A program made the position numbers and the translations under genes. A stretch of 64,000 bases of DNA from Candidatus Eisenbergiella merdavium (lineage in GTDB: Bacteria; Bacillota; Clostridia; Lachnospirales; Lachnospiraceae): assembly GCA_019119595.1 (NCBI GenBank), contig DWWS01000006.1, positions 62,001-126,000 on the forward strand, given 5' to 3'. Below the pieces are notes generated by a model. The model was not told the origin of the DNA. It was given only the letters and a program-made list of their open reading frames with translations, and did no database searches. How positions within the stretch are numbered: the first letter of the stretch is position 1; every line of letters begins with the position of its first letter. Positions 1-8,336 of the stretch are shown here, piece after piece.

Positions 1-605
1 TCCGGAAAACGGACGCATCCTCCGGCTATCCCTTTGCCGGGTACGGAGAGCTGATGGAATGGCTGAGACAGGAGGCAGAGGGTACCAGAAGCGGCGGATA
101 CCTGGACGTGGGGATCGGAACCGGGAAGCTTGCCGGGATGCTGTACGATCAGGGGATCCCGGTCTGCGGGATCGATTTTTCGAAGGAAATGCTGAAGGAA
201 GCCGGCAGGAGGATGCCGGACGCCAGACTGATCCTCCATGATTTTTCAAAGGGGCTTCCGGAGGAGCTTGCCGGGAAGCGCTTTGGGGCGATCGTCTGCA
301 CCTATGCGATCCACCATCTGGACGACGGGCAGAAGGTAAGGCTGATCCGGGAGCTTCTGGGCTGCCTTGAACCGGGCGGAGGGCTTTATATCGGAGACGT
401 GGCCTTCGCAACCCGGCAGGAGCTGGAGGCGTGCAGGGAGGCCGCCGGAGAGGGCTGGGATGAGGAGGAGAGCTATCCGGTTGTGGAGACCCTCGCGCCT
501 TATTTCCCGGAACCGGATTATCCGGGGATGCGCTTTCGCAGGTTTTCCTTCTGCACGGGAGCGATCTACTGGAAAAAAGAGGCGCAGGATGCCGCGGTTG
601 TATGA
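1..605 (+). CDS. Class I SAM-dependent methyltransferase, 5'-truncated by the window edge
   Basis: The reading frame is already open at base 3 and runs to the TGA at 603-605, so the gene starts outside the window. The first internal ATG, at base 54, is unlikely to be the start because the codons before it (ending GYPFAGYGELM) resemble the N-terminal helix of YrrT-like methyltransferases. The SAM-binding motif I is visible as LDVGIGTGKLA, followed by an acidic strand end at GIDFSKEML and the post-motif ICTYAIHHLDD and LEPGGGLYIGD. It should transfer a methyl group from S-adenosylmethionine to an unknown small substrate in the cytoplasm. A hairpin ending in a T run follows 35 bases downstream. 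Confidence 0.8.
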   Translation, partial: RKTDASSGYPFAGYGELMEWLRQEAEGTRSGGYLDVGIGTGKLAGMLYDQGIPVCGIDFSKEMLKEAGRRMPDARLILHDFSKGLPEELAGKRFGAIVCTYAIHHLDDGQKVRLIRELLGCLEPGGGLYIGDVAFATRQELEACREAAGEGWDEEESYPVVETLAPYFPEPDYPGMRFRRFSFCTGAIYWKKEAQDAAVV

Positions 606-638
606 GCTTTTAAGCCGGATTGAAAACCTGTCATAGGA

Positions 639-684
639 CATACCATCCGCCAATAGATTAGTAAAAAAGGCGGATGGTATTTTT
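639..684 (+). promoter_or_regulatory. Terminator-like hairpin with SD in its 3' arm, upstream of the lipoprotein gene
   Basis: A perfect 12-bp inverted repeat (640-651 with 669-680) is followed by TTTT and then the ATG at 685. The right arm carries GGATGG, the only plausible Shine-Dalgarno sequence. The left arm overlaps CATACCAT (639-646), which resembles the -10 box of sporulation sigma factors E and K. Readthrough RNA from the methyltransferase gene would terminate or hide the SD. RNA started from this box (about 653, inside the loop) would not form the hairpin. The structure is seen directly; the promoter role is inference. Confidence 0.5.
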
Positions 685-1143
685 ATGGAAAAAAAGCGCA
701 TGAAAAAAACGGCTGTCCCGTCTGAAGGAAAAGCTCTCCGTCGGGGGCTTTCCCTGCTCACAGCCTGTCTTATGACGGTTCTGCTCGCCGCCTGCACTCC
801 TTCCGTCGAGCAGAGCGAATCCCAGGATGAGATGGAATTTACGGTGGTGAGCGAGGACCGGCTGCCGGAGGAGCTGAAGGAGATCGTAGAGGAAAAAAAG
901 GAGAACGCCTTCAAGCTCACCTATGCGGATGAGGGGTATCTTTATATCTGCACCGGATACGGGAAGCAGGACAGCGGCGGCTACAGCATCACGGTGGATT
1001 CCCTGTACGAGACGGAAAACGCCATTTATGTGAACACGAACCTGCTGGGGCCAAAGGCGGGAACCGCATCCGGAAACAGCCCGTCCTATCCCTATATCGT
1101 GATCAAGGTGGAATTCCGGGATAAGACGGTGGTGTTTGACTGA
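685..1143 (+). CDS. Secreted lipoprotein with PrcB-like C-terminal domain
   Basis: A 152-residue protein with a basic N-terminus, a hydrophobic segment and a lipobox LLAAC (Cys37), so probably lipid-anchored on the outer face of the membrane. The C-terminal half (GGYSITVDSLYETEN, then PSYPYIVIKVE) resembles the PrcB C-terminal domain, known from Treponema as a protease-complex subunit. No protease gene is adjacent, so its partner is unknown. The ATG at 685 is 8 bases after GGATGG, which sits in a hairpin arm; an ATG at 700 is an alternative. It stands alone between two transcription signals. The domain match is by motif only. Confidence 0.6.
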   Translation: MEKKRMKKTAVPSEGKALRRGLSLLTACLMTVLLAACTPSVEQSESQDEMEFTVVSEDRLPEELKEIVEEKKENAFKLTYADEGYLYICTGYGKQDSGGYSITVDSLYETENAIYVNTNLLGPKAGTASGNSPSYPYIVIKVEFRDKTVVFD

Positions 1144-1207
1144 AAGCAGATGACGAGCAAACTGTAACACGGGTACTGTCAAAAATGTATGGCGGACGTT
1201 TGCATGA

Positions 1208-1236
1208 TTTACTTTGTGGGCTGTGTGAGGTAAAAT
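1208..1236 (+). promoter_or_regulatory. Sigma-A-type promoter for the YihS-like isomerase gene
   Basis: TTTACT (1208-1213), a 17-base spacer and TAAAAT (1231-1236) lie 42 bases before the ATG at 1278. Upstream, 1155-1168 (GAGCAAACTGTAAC) matches 12 of 14 bases of the right terminal repeat of the MITE at 48762-48927, possibly a solo remnant. Confidence 0.45.
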
Positions 1237-1277
1237 AATCATAAAAAACGGCGGAATCGTACGAAAGGATGAAATTC

Positions 1278-2525
1278 ATGAGCGAATTAAACAGAAAATA
1301 CCAGATCGATACGGCGGAGAACCGGGAATTTCTGGAGAAGATCCGAAATGATCTGCTCCGCTTCGGACACAGCTTTCCTTCGCCGGGCGGAAGCTCCTAC
1401 TATCTGGGAGACGACGGCACGCCCTGGAAGGATCGCAGCAGGGAAACGTGGATCACCAGCCGCATGGTGCATGTGTACAGCCTGGGAAGCTTCCTGGGAC
1501 ATGAGGGAAGCGAGGCTCTTGTGGACGCGGGCTTAAAAGGCCTTAAGGGAGAGCTGCACGATGCGGAAAACGGCGGCTGGTATGCGGGACTGACCGCGGA
1601 CGGCGGCATCCTGCCGAACAAGCAGTGCTATGCCCATGCGTTCGTGATCCTTGCGGCGTCCTCCGCGGTCCTTGCCGGAAGGCCGGGGGCGAAGGAGCTT
1701 CTGGACGACGCGCTTGCTCTGTATGACTTGCGGTTCTGGAACGAGGAGGAGGGACTTTCCTGCGATACCTGGAATACGGAATTTACCGTTCTGGACGGCT
1801 ACAGGGGGCTGAATGCCAACATGCATACGGTGGAGGCCTTCCTTGCTGCCGCGGACGTCACCGGCGAGGAAAAATACCGGGTGAGAGCCGGACGCATCAT
1901 CGACCATGTGGCAGTCTGGGCCAGGGACAACGGCTGGAGGATCCCGGAGCATTTCACCAGCGAGTGGGTGCCGGAGCTGGAGTGCAATAAGGATAAGCCG
2001 GACGACCAGTTTAAGCCCTATGGAGCCACGCCCGGCCACGGCATCGAGTGGGCAAGGCTGATCTCCCAGTGGGCGCTTTCCACGTACCGGGACGACAGGG
2101 AAGGGGCGGCCCCGTATCTGGGGCTTTCCCGCAATCTGTATGACAGAGCGGTTGCGGACGCCTGGAACGCGGACGGCGCACCCGGCATCGTGTACACCAC
2201 GGACTGGGAAGGAAAGCCGGTGGTACACGACCGTATGCACTGGACCCTTGCGGAAGCTATCAACACATCCTCCGTGCTCTGGCATGTGACCGGAGAACAG
2301 CGGTATGCGGACGACTACGCCCGGTTTATGCAGTATCTGGACGAGAAGGTTCTGGATCACGTAAATGGCTCCTGGTTCCACCAGCTTGACAGGAACAATA
2401 ACGTGATCGGCACCGTCTGGCCCGGAAAATCCGACCTGTATCACGCCCTGCAGGCCACGCTGATCCCTTATCACGCGGCGGATCTTTCCATTGCGCCTGC
2501 GGTGAAGGAAGGGAAAACAATCTGA
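1278..2525 (+). CDS. yihS: YihS-like aldose-ketose isomerase (sulfoquinovose or mannose isomerase, AGE superfamily)
   Basis: A 415-residue protein of the N-acylglucosamine-2-epimerase (alpha/alpha-barrel) superfamily. Whole-length motifs follow Escherichia coli YihS: ITSRMVHVYS, GGWYAG, LNANMHTVEAF, TPGHGIEW, GIVYTTDWEGKPV and GSWF(H)QL. The expected catalytic and binding residues are present: Arg62, His183, His254 and His389 from the chosen start. YihS interconverts sulfoquinovose and sulfofructose; close relatives act on mannose and fructose, so the substrate is open. The start at 1278 is preferred because AAAGGA (1264-1269) overlaps an earlier ATG at 1269 but is ideally spaced from 1278. 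No other sulfoglycolysis gene lies nearby, and a strong terminator follows. Confidence 0.82.
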   Translation: MSELNRKYQIDTAENREFLEKIRNDLLRFGHSFPSPGGSSYYLGDDGTPWKDRSRETWITSRMVHVYSLGSFLGHEGSEALVDAGLKGLKGELHDAENGGWYAGLTADGGILPNKQCYAHAFVILAASSAVLAGRPGAKELLDDALALYDLRFWNEEEGLSCDTWNTEFTVLDGYRGLNANMHTVEAFLAAADVTGEEKYRVRAGRIIDHVAVWARDNGWRIPEHFTSEWVPELECNKDKPDDQFKPYGATPGHGIEWARLISQWALSTYRDDREGAAPYLGLSRNLYDRAVADAWNADGAPGIVYTTDWEGKPVVHDRMHWTLAEAINTSSVLWHVTGEQRYADDYARFMQYLDEKVLDHVNGSWFHQLDRNNNVIGTVWPGKSDLYHALQATLIPYHAADLSIAPAVKEGKTI

Positions 2526-2549
2526 CAGAAAAACACTTTAAATGCCGGA

Positions 2550-2586
2550 AAGCCTTTCTGCCCGACGGGGCGGGAGGGCTTTTTTG
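2550..2586 (+). terminator. Rho-independent terminator after the isomerase gene
   Basis: A 14-bp stem (2550-2563 with 2568-2581, including G-T pairs) closes a GACG tetraloop and runs into a T tract. A second shorter hairpin with eight Ts lies at 2641-2662. Confidence 0.85.
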
Positions 2587-2663
2587 GCAGGCTTTTCGGG
2601 TGGACAGAATATATCTTTGTTCGCATTGACATGGAACACCGCCTTTTCGAGGCGTTTTTTTTA

Positions 2664-2672
2664 TGGTATGAT
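2664..2672 (+). promoter_or_regulatory. Possible extended -10 promoter for the GNAT-pyr genes
   Basis: TGGTATGAT has the TGn extension and a good -10 hexamer, 51 bases before the GNAT start. No convincing -35 box lies 17 bases upstream (TTTTCG). Confidence 0.35.
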
Positions 2673-2723
2673 AAATAAAACAAAAATAGGAATACCACCT
2701 GAAAGAAAGGACAAAACAAATTT

Positions 2724-3356
2724 ATGAATATCACAATCCAGCCCTTAACCCAGTCCAACCGCGCGGATTTCTTTGATTTTTTTGACAACCGCGCATTTAC
2801 AGATGATTCACCGTATAATCCATGCTACTGCTGCTGCTTTCACATGACGCCGGAGGAGGTAAAGAACGGCGTCGGACAGCGGGCACAGGAACTGGGCGGC
2901 GGGTATGAGGGGCTGCGCGGAGCGCTCCGGGAAGCGGCGGAAAGGCTTATGGAGCAGGGGATCATGCAGGGGTATCTGGCCTACGACGGGGAACTGGCGA
3001 TCGGCTGGTGCAATGCGAATGACCGGCAGAACTATCTCAGGACCGGTTCCTTTAACCCGGGAAAACAGCAGGAGGAGGATTACTGCATTGCGCCCGGAGA
3101 AAAAGGGAAGGTGAAGGCCGTCGTCTGCTTTGAGATCGCCCCGGAATACCGTGGGAAGGGGATCGCCGGATCGCTGCTGCAGCGGGTTCTGGAGGACGCG
3201 AAAACGGACGGTTTTGAATTGGCGGAGGTTTATCCCCAGGAGCTGGAAGCGCCGACGGTCTATGATTTTACCGGGCCGGCGGCGATGTACCAAAAAGCGG
3301 GCTTTGAGGAAGCGGCCCGCCATGGAAAAACCATCGTCATGAGAAAGAGGCTGTGA
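2724..3356 (+). CDS. GNAT-family N-acetyltransferase
   Basis: A 210-residue protein with a GNAT fold. The acetyl-CoA pyrophosphate-binding motif A is APEYRGKGIAGSLL (residues 139-152), preceded by the beta-4 strand KAVVCFEI, and the C-terminal GPAAMYQKAGFEE is the usual motif B region. The N-terminus carries an unusual CYCCCFH cluster (residues 34-40) also seen in some GNATs of unknown substrate. GAAAGAAAGG lies about 14 bases before the ATG, a long spacing. The stop codon is 17 bases before pyrC, so it is probably co-transcribed with the pyrimidine genes. No substrate can be assigned. Confidence 0.82.
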   Translation: MNITIQPLTQSNRADFFDFFDNRAFTDDSPYNPCYCCCFHMTPEEVKNGVGQRAQELGGGYEGLRGALREAAERLMEQGIMQGYLAYDGELAIGWCNANDRQNYLRTGSFNPGKQQEEDYCIAPGEKGKVKAVVCFEIAPEYRGKGIAGSLLQRVLEDAKTDGFELAEVYPQELEAPTVYDFTGPAAMYQKAGFEEAARHGKTIVMRKRL

Positions 3357-3373
3357 AAAAAAGGAGGACACAC

Positions 3374-4657
3374 ATGCTGCTGATTCAGAACGCTCATCTG
3401 ATCGACCCGGCGTCCCGCACGGATGGCATCCGGGACATCCTGATCGAGGGAGAGAAAATACGGAAGATCGGGGAGCACATCGCCCCGGAGGAAGCCGGGG
3501 ACGCCGCTTCCCTTACCGTCCTGAACGCCGAAGGGCTGACTGCCGTTCCCGGCCTGGTGGACGCCCATGTGCATTTCCGGGATCCCGGCTTTACCTATAA
3601 AGAAGACATTGAAAGCGGGGCGCAGGCCGCTGCTGCGGGCGGCGTGACCACGGTGGTGCTCATGGCGAACACGAAGCCCTGCGTGGACAATGCGGAAATC
3701 CTCCGCTATGTGCTGGAAAAAGGAGCGAATACGCCGATCCATGTGGAAACCTGCGCCAATGTGACCCTGGGTATGAAGGGGAAAGAGCTGGTTGACATGA
3801 AGGGGCTTCACGCCGCCGGAGCCGTGGGCTTTACGGACGACGGGATCCCGCTTCTTTCGGAGGAAACTGCGAGGGCGGCCATGGAGGCCGCGGCTGCGGA
3901 AGGGGTTCCCATCAGCTTTCATGAGGAAAATCCGGCCTTCATTCAGAATAACGGGATCAATGCGGGAAAGGCCAGCGCCCATTTCGGGATCGGAGGTTCG
4001 GACAGGCAGGCGGAGATCGACATGGTGCGGCGGGACGTGAGGCTTGCGGAAGAAACAGGAGCCTGCGTGGTGATCCAGCACATCAGCACGAAGGAGGCGG
4101 TGGAGCTGGTGAGGCAGGCGAAGGAGAAAGGAGCCGACGTGCACGCGGAGGCGACTCCCCATCATTTTACCCTGACGGAGGAGGCGGCCATCCGCTTCGG
4201 AACGCTTGCCAAGATGAACCCGCCCCTGCGGGAGGAGGCGGACCGGCAGGCTATCCTGGAGGGCCTTGCGGACGGAACCATCGATATGATCGCCACCGAT
4301 CATGCGCCCCACAGCGCGGAGGAAAAGAGCAGGCCGGTCACCGAGGCGCCCAGCGGAATCATCGGCCTGGAGACCTCGCTGGCGCTCGGCGTTTCAGAGC
4401 TGGTGGATACGGGACGGCTTTCCCTCATGCAGCTCATGGAGCGCATGTCCCTCGCTCCGGCCAGGCTGTACGGGCTGGATGCGGGATATGTGGCGGAGGG
4501 AGGCCCCGCGGATCTGGTACTGTTTGATCCCGCGGAAGCATGGACACCGCAGCGTTTTTCTTCCCGCTCCCAGAATTCCCCCTTCCTCGGCCAAACCCTG
4601 AAGGGGAGGATCCATGCGACGATCTGCCGGGGCAGGGTGGTCTACGGCTCCTGCTGA
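3374..4657 (+). CDS. pyrC: Dihydroorotase
   Basis: A 427-residue type I dihydroorotase (amidohydrolase TIM barrel) that cyclises N-carbamoyl-L-aspartate to dihydroorotate in de novo UMP synthesis. Metal-ligand motifs are visible: DAHVHFRDPG (His65, His67), FTDDG (around Asp155), FHEE (His183), IQHIST (His236) and ATDHAPH (Asp309). An in-frame GTG at 3353 precedes the chosen ATG, but AAGGAGG at 3361-3367 is correctly placed only for 3374. It follows the GNAT gene by 17 bases and precedes pyrK by 166 bases, a gap in which I see no gene and no clear terminator. Confidence 0.95.
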   Translation: MLLIQNAHLIDPASRTDGIRDILIEGEKIRKIGEHIAPEEAGDAASLTVLNAEGLTAVPGLVDAHVHFRDPGFTYKEDIESGAQAAAAGGVTTVVLMANTKPCVDNAEILRYVLEKGANTPIHVETCANVTLGMKGKELVDMKGLHAAGAVGFTDDGIPLLSEETARAAMEAAAAEGVPISFHEENPAFIQNNGINAGKASAHFGIGGSDRQAEIDMVRRDVRLAEETGACVVIQHISTKEAVELVRQAKEKGADVHAEATPHHFTLTEEAAIRFGTLAKMNPPLREEADRQAILEGLADGTIDMIATDHAPHSAEEKSRPVTEAPSGIIGLETSLALGVSELVDTGRLSLMQLMERMSLAPARLYGLDAGYVAEGGPADLVLFDPAEAWTPQRFSSRSQNSPFLGQTLKGRIHATICRGRVVYGSC

Positions 4658-4823
4658 TACTGCTCCTGCTGACGGGAAGCTTCGTCGGCAGGGGCCTTCG
4701 CGGGCCCAGTCTCATTGCGGACCTGCTTCGCAAAGGGAGCTCCGAGAAACGGATCAAAAGGAATCAAAAAAACGGCGTTTACAGAATAAAACCGCCTGAA
4801 AAAAGAGAGAGGTACAAACGATC

Positions 4824-5606
4824 ATGACGGCAAAAAAGAGAAAAGAACAGGCGCAGGTGCTGGCCCAGAAGCAGCTTGCGCCAGGCATTTACGACTGCCT
4901 TTTGAAAACTGCGCTGGCCAAAGACGCAAAGCCGGGCCAGTTCATCGCGCTCTATCCGAAGGATAAGAGCACGCTGCTTCCCCGTCCCATCAGCATCTGC
5001 GAGGCGGGCGTGCAGGCGGAGACCCTGCGCATCGTTTACCGGGTCGCGGGAGCGGGAACAAGAGAATTTTCCGGGCTGAAGGAAGGGGACAGCGTGGATA
5101 TCCTGGGCGTGCTGGGAAACGGCTTTCCTCTGGACGCGGTGCGGGAGGATCAGACCGCCTTTCTGATGGGCGGCGGCATCGGCGTACCGCCCATCCTGGA
5201 GCTTGCAAAGCGCCTGCGGTGCAGAAAGCAGATCATCATGGGCTACCGGGACGCGGACTGCTTCCTGAAGGAGGATTTTGAACAAAACGGGGAGGTTTTC
5301 ATCGCCACGGAGGACGGAAGCGCGGGAACGAAGGGAAACGTGATGGACGCCATCCGGGAAAACGACCTGAAGGCCGACGTGATCTTTGCCTGCGGACCGC
5401 TTCCCATGCTCCGCGCCATCAAGAAATATGCCGAAGAGGCGGGGATCGACGCTTACATTTCCCTGGAGGAGCGAATGGCCTGCGGCGTGGGAGCCTGTCT
5501 TGGCTGCGTGTGCAAAACCGTGAAGAAGGATGCCCATTCCCATGTGAATAACGCCCGCATCTGCACGGACGGCCCTGTTTTTGAAGCAAAGGAGGTGGAG
5601 ATCTGA
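4824..5606 (+). CDS. pyrK: Dihydroorotate dehydrogenase B, electron transfer subunit
   Basis: A 260-residue iron-sulfur flavoprotein that passes electrons between the PyrD FMN and NAD. The FAD site shows as LPRPISI (residues 52-57), the NAD-binding lobe as FLMGGGIGVPP (113-123), and the [2Fe-2S] ligands as Cys220, Cys225, Cys228 and Cys247 in the pattern CGVGACLGC...C. Cys230 is an extra cysteine next to the cluster. The stop overlaps the pyrD start by one base (TGATG), typical of translationally coupled subunits of a heterotetramer. GAGAGG provides the SD. Confidence 0.95.
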   Translation: MTAKKRKEQAQVLAQKQLAPGIYDCLLKTALAKDAKPGQFIALYPKDKSTLLPRPISICEAGVQAETLRIVYRVAGAGTREFSGLKEGDSVDILGVLGNGFPLDAVREDQTAFLMGGGIGVPPILELAKRLRCRKQIIMGYRDADCFLKEDFEQNGEVFIATEDGSAGTKGNVMDAIRENDLKADVIFACGPLPMLRAIKKYAEEAGIDAYISLEERMACGVGACLGCVCKTVKKDAHSHVNNARICTDGPVFEAKEVEI

Positions 5607-6508
5607 TGAAAACATCGGTAAGCCTTGCGGGAATCGAGCTGAAGAACCCTGTCATGACCGCGTCCGGCACCTTCGGCTCCGGTATGGAATACAGTGAATT
5701 TGTGGACTTAAACGGCCTTGGAGCCGTGGTCACCAAGGGAGTGGCAAACGTGCCCTGGCCTGGCAATCCCACGCCCAGAGTGGCGGAGGTTTACGGCGGA
5801 ATGCTCAACGCCATCGGCCTGCAGAATCCCGGCATCGACGTTTTTCTGGAGAGGGACCTGCCTTTCCTGAAGCAGTACGACACCAAAGTGATCGTCAATG
5901 TGTGCGGTAAAACGGTGGAGGACTATCTGGAGGTGGTGGAGCGGCTTGCGGACGCTCCCGCGGATATGCTGGAGATCAACGTTTCCTGCCCCAACGTGAA
6001 GGAGGGAGCCATCGCCTTCGGTCAGAAGGCGGACTGCCTGTATGATATCACCGCCGCCATTAAGAAAAAGGCCGCCCAGCCGGTCATCATGAAGCTGAGC
6101 CCCAACGTCACCGATATCACCGAGATGGCGCGGGCGGCGGAAGCGGCGGGAGCGGACGCCATTTCCCTGATCAACACCCTGACCGGGATGAAGATCGATA
6201 TTCATAAAAGAAGCTTCGTCCTTGCCAACAAAACGGGCGGCATGTCCGGCCCTGCGGTAAAGCCCGTCGCCGTCCGCATGGTTTACCAGTGCGCCCAGGC
6301 CGTGAAGATTCCCATCGTGGGCATGGGAGGCATCATGACCGCCGGGGATGCCCTGGAATTCATCATGGCGGGAGCGACGGCGGTGGCAGTGGGCTGCGCC
6401 AATTTCATCAATCCATACGCCACGCAGGAAATCGCCTCCGGCATCGAAGCTTTTATGAAAAAAGAAGGCGTTTCGGATATCGCGGAGCTGATCGGCTGCG
6501 TACATTAA
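5606..6508 (+). CDS. pyrD: Dihydroorotate dehydrogenase B, catalytic subunit
   Basis: A 300-residue class 1B enzyme that oxidises dihydroorotate to orotate using FMN and, through PyrK, NAD. NVSCPNVKEG contains the active-site Cys128 that distinguishes class 1 enzymes. The FMN phosphate-binding loops are IVGMGGIMTAGDALEFI and AGATAVAVGCANF. It overlaps pyrK by one base. No pyrF, pyrE or pyrB is present in the window, so the pathway is split in this genome. A 9-bp inverted repeat (6530-6538 with 6573-6581) lies after the stop but lacks a T run. Confidence 0.96.
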   Translation: MKTSVSLAGIELKNPVMTASGTFGSGMEYSEFVDLNGLGAVVTKGVANVPWPGNPTPRVAEVYGGMLNAIGLQNPGIDVFLERDLPFLKQYDTKVIVNVCGKTVEDYLEVVERLADAPADMLEINVSCPNVKEGAIAFGQKADCLYDITAAIKKKAAQPVIMKLSPNVTDITEMARAAEAAGADAISLINTLTGMKIDIHKRSFVLANKTGGMSGPAVKPVAVRMVYQCAQAVKIPIVGMGGIMTAGDALEFIMAGATAVAVGCANFINPYATQEIASGIEAFMKKEGVSDIAELIGCVH

Positions 6509-6597
6509 GCTGCGCGCCGCCCCGCTGCGCAGGAAAGCCGGCCGCTGCGCGCTGTCAGCGCTTCCGCGATCAGCTTTCCTGAAAATGGTTCTAAATC

Positions 6598-6645
6598 CCC
6601 TCCATGCGAATACACTGTACAAAGCAGCGCATGGAGGGTATTTTT
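6598..6645 (+). promoter_or_regulatory. Hairpin with sequestered SD and sigma-E-like -10 in its loop, upstream of sipL
   Basis: A perfect 11-bp inverted repeat (6598-6608 with 6628-6638) ends in the SD GGAGGG, followed by TATTTTT and the ATG at 6646. In the loop, AATACACT (6609-6616) resembles the sigma-E -10 consensus CATACA-T, with TTCTAAA 14 bases upstream as a weak -35. A transcript begun at this box would start near 6623, leaving the left arm out of the RNA and the SD free. Readthrough from pyrD would form the hairpin. C. difficile sipL is sigma-E dependent, which fits; the mechanism is inference. Confidence 0.5.
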
Positions 6646-8205
6646 ATGGAGCTGATCAGGAAGAATATACATATCGACCGTGTAAAATGCAGAGCGGGAA
6701 CACAGGTGGCGCTGGAGGACGACATCAACATCACGGACGCCAGGCCGGACGTTTACCAGCTCGTGCAGGAACAGGGAGAGATCGTCATTGAGGAGCTTCG
6801 CTCGTCGCAGGATCATGTCCGGGTGAAGGGATTTCTCAAATTCACCGTGCTTTATCTTTCCGACGACGATGTGCGCAGACCGTCCAGCATGGAAGGAAAT
6901 CTCCCCTTTGACGAACAGATCTACATGGAGGGCGTTGCGCCTACAGACGGCGTGGCCGTGAAAAAGGAGCTGGAGGATCTGAGCGTTGGCATCATCAATT
7001 CCCGCAAGCTGAGCGTCCAGGCCCTGATCAGCTTAAGCCTTCATGTGGAGGAGCTGTACGACGAGGAGGCGGCCGTGGAGCTTTCGGGAGAGGAGCCAGT
7101 GGAGCTGAAACGGAAGGTCATCGATCTGGCGGGACTTGCCATTCAGAAAAAGGATATTTTCCGCATCCGGGAGGAGATCGCGCTTCCCTCGGGACATCCG
7201 AACATTTTTGAGATCTTCTGGATGACCTGCGGGCTTTCCGACGTGCAGTTTCGGCTTTCGGACGGCAGGATCGCCGTACAGGGGCAGGTACAGCTTTTCT
7301 TCCTCTACGAAGGGGAAGGAGAGGGACGGCCGGTGGCCTGGCATGAGGCTTCGCTCCCCTTCAGCGGCGTTTTGGACTGCCAGGGGCTGCGGGAGGCGAT
7401 GGTGGATGATATCGCCTGCACCATCGGCCATAAGGAGATCGAGGTGAAGGCGGACGCGGACGGCGAGGAGCGCGTGATCGGCCTGGAGCTGGTGCTGGAT
7501 CTGGACATGAAGATCTATGAGGAGGAGCAGACCGAGATCCTTTCCGACGTATACGGCGTGACCAAGGAGATCGACGTGGTCACGGGAACGGCGAAGCTGA
7601 AGAACCTTCTGATGAAAAATACGGGACGGACACGGCTTAGCGGCCATTTTAAGGTGGCGGAGGGCATGCCCGCGATCCAGCAGATCTGTCACAGCGGCTG
7701 TATGGTCCAGCTTGCGGAGGTGCGTATCGTGGAGGAGGGACTTCGCATCACCGGCGCGGCCGTGGTGGAAAGCCTGTATATGACTCAGGATCCCGAGCTT
7801 CCCTACAGCAGCTTTGAGGGCACGATCCCCTTCAGCTACGTGCTGGAGATCCCCGGCATCCGGGAGAGCTGCACCTGGCGGCTGGAGACCGCGGTCTGCG
7901 AGCTTTCCGTCACAATGACGGACGGAGAGGAAGCGGACGTGAAGCTGGTGATCGTTTTTAAAGGAATCGTTTTTGACAATTACGAGGAACCCATGATCCG
8001 GGATATCCGGGTCTCGGAGCCGGATCCGGAAAAGCTGGGAGCCCTTCCCGGCATCGTGGCCTACATCGCGAGGGAGGGGGAGAGCCTGTGGGATATCGGG
8101 AAACGCTATTATGTTCCGGTGGCTCAGATCCGGGAGATCAACGAGCTTGCGGGCGACGAGATCCAGCCGGGAGAAAAGCTTCTGATCGTAAAGGGCGTCT
8201 CCTGA
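6646..8205 (+). CDS. sipL: SipL-like spore coat morphogenesis protein (SPOCS repeats plus LysM)
   Basis: A 519-residue protein made of repeated SPOCS (DUF3794) domains, seen as recurring blocks around residues 20-130, 165-290 and 310-440, and a C-terminal LysM (roughly residues 470-517, GESLWDIGKRYYV to PGEKLLIVKG). This layout and length match C. difficile SipL, which binds the coat ATPase SpoIVA through its LysM domain and is needed for coat encasement of the forespore. It acts in the mother cell. The start at 6646 has GGAGGG at 7 bases; an in-frame ATG at 6604 lies inside the hairpin and is unlikely. It sits between pyrD and ispE with its own leader. Confidence 0.85.
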   Translation: MELIRKNIHIDRVKCRAGTQVALEDDINITDARPDVYQLVQEQGEIVIEELRSSQDHVRVKGFLKFTVLYLSDDDVRRPSSMEGNLPFDEQIYMEGVAPTDGVAVKKELEDLSVGIINSRKLSVQALISLSLHVEELYDEEAAVELSGEEPVELKRKVIDLAGLAIQKKDIFRIREEIALPSGHPNIFEIFWMTCGLSDVQFRLSDGRIAVQGQVQLFFLYEGEGEGRPVAWHEASLPFSGVLDCQGLREAMVDDIACTIGHKEIEVKADADGEERVIGLELVLDLDMKIYEEEQTEILSDVYGVTKEIDVVTGTAKLKNLLMKNTGRTRLSGHFKVAEGMPAIQQICHSGCMVQLAEVRIVEEGLRITGAAVVESLYMTQDPELPYSSFEGTIPFSYVLEIPGIRESCTWRLETAVCELSVTMTDGEEADVKLVIVFKGIVFDNYEEPMIRDIRVSEPDPEKLGALPGIVAYIAREGESLWDIGKRYYVPVAQIREINELAGDEIQPGEKLLIVKGVS

Positions 8206-8263
8206 GGACGGTCGAGATGGCCGCATGCTGCCGCGAACCGCGGCCGGACGGCCCAGACGGCCA

Positions 8264-8292
8264 TTGACGGGACGACGGGAATTGTTTATAAT
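8264..8292 (+). promoter_or_regulatory. Sigma-A promoter for ispE
   Basis: TTGACG (8264-8269), exactly 17 bases, TATAAT (8287-8292), 44 bases before the ispE ATG. Confidence 0.8.
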
Positions 8293-8336
8293 CAAAAACA
8301 ATCAGTGTATACAAAAGGGGAAGGAATGGGGAACGG

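Noticed and set aside
2626-2672. TTGACA at 2626 paired with TATGAT at 2667
   Set aside because: The spacing is 35 bases, and a hairpin lies between; at best the -10 is used in an extended form.
4658-4823. Short reading frames between pyrC and pyrK
   Set aside because: They lack SDs and recognisable motifs; the gap is treated as an intergenic spacer.
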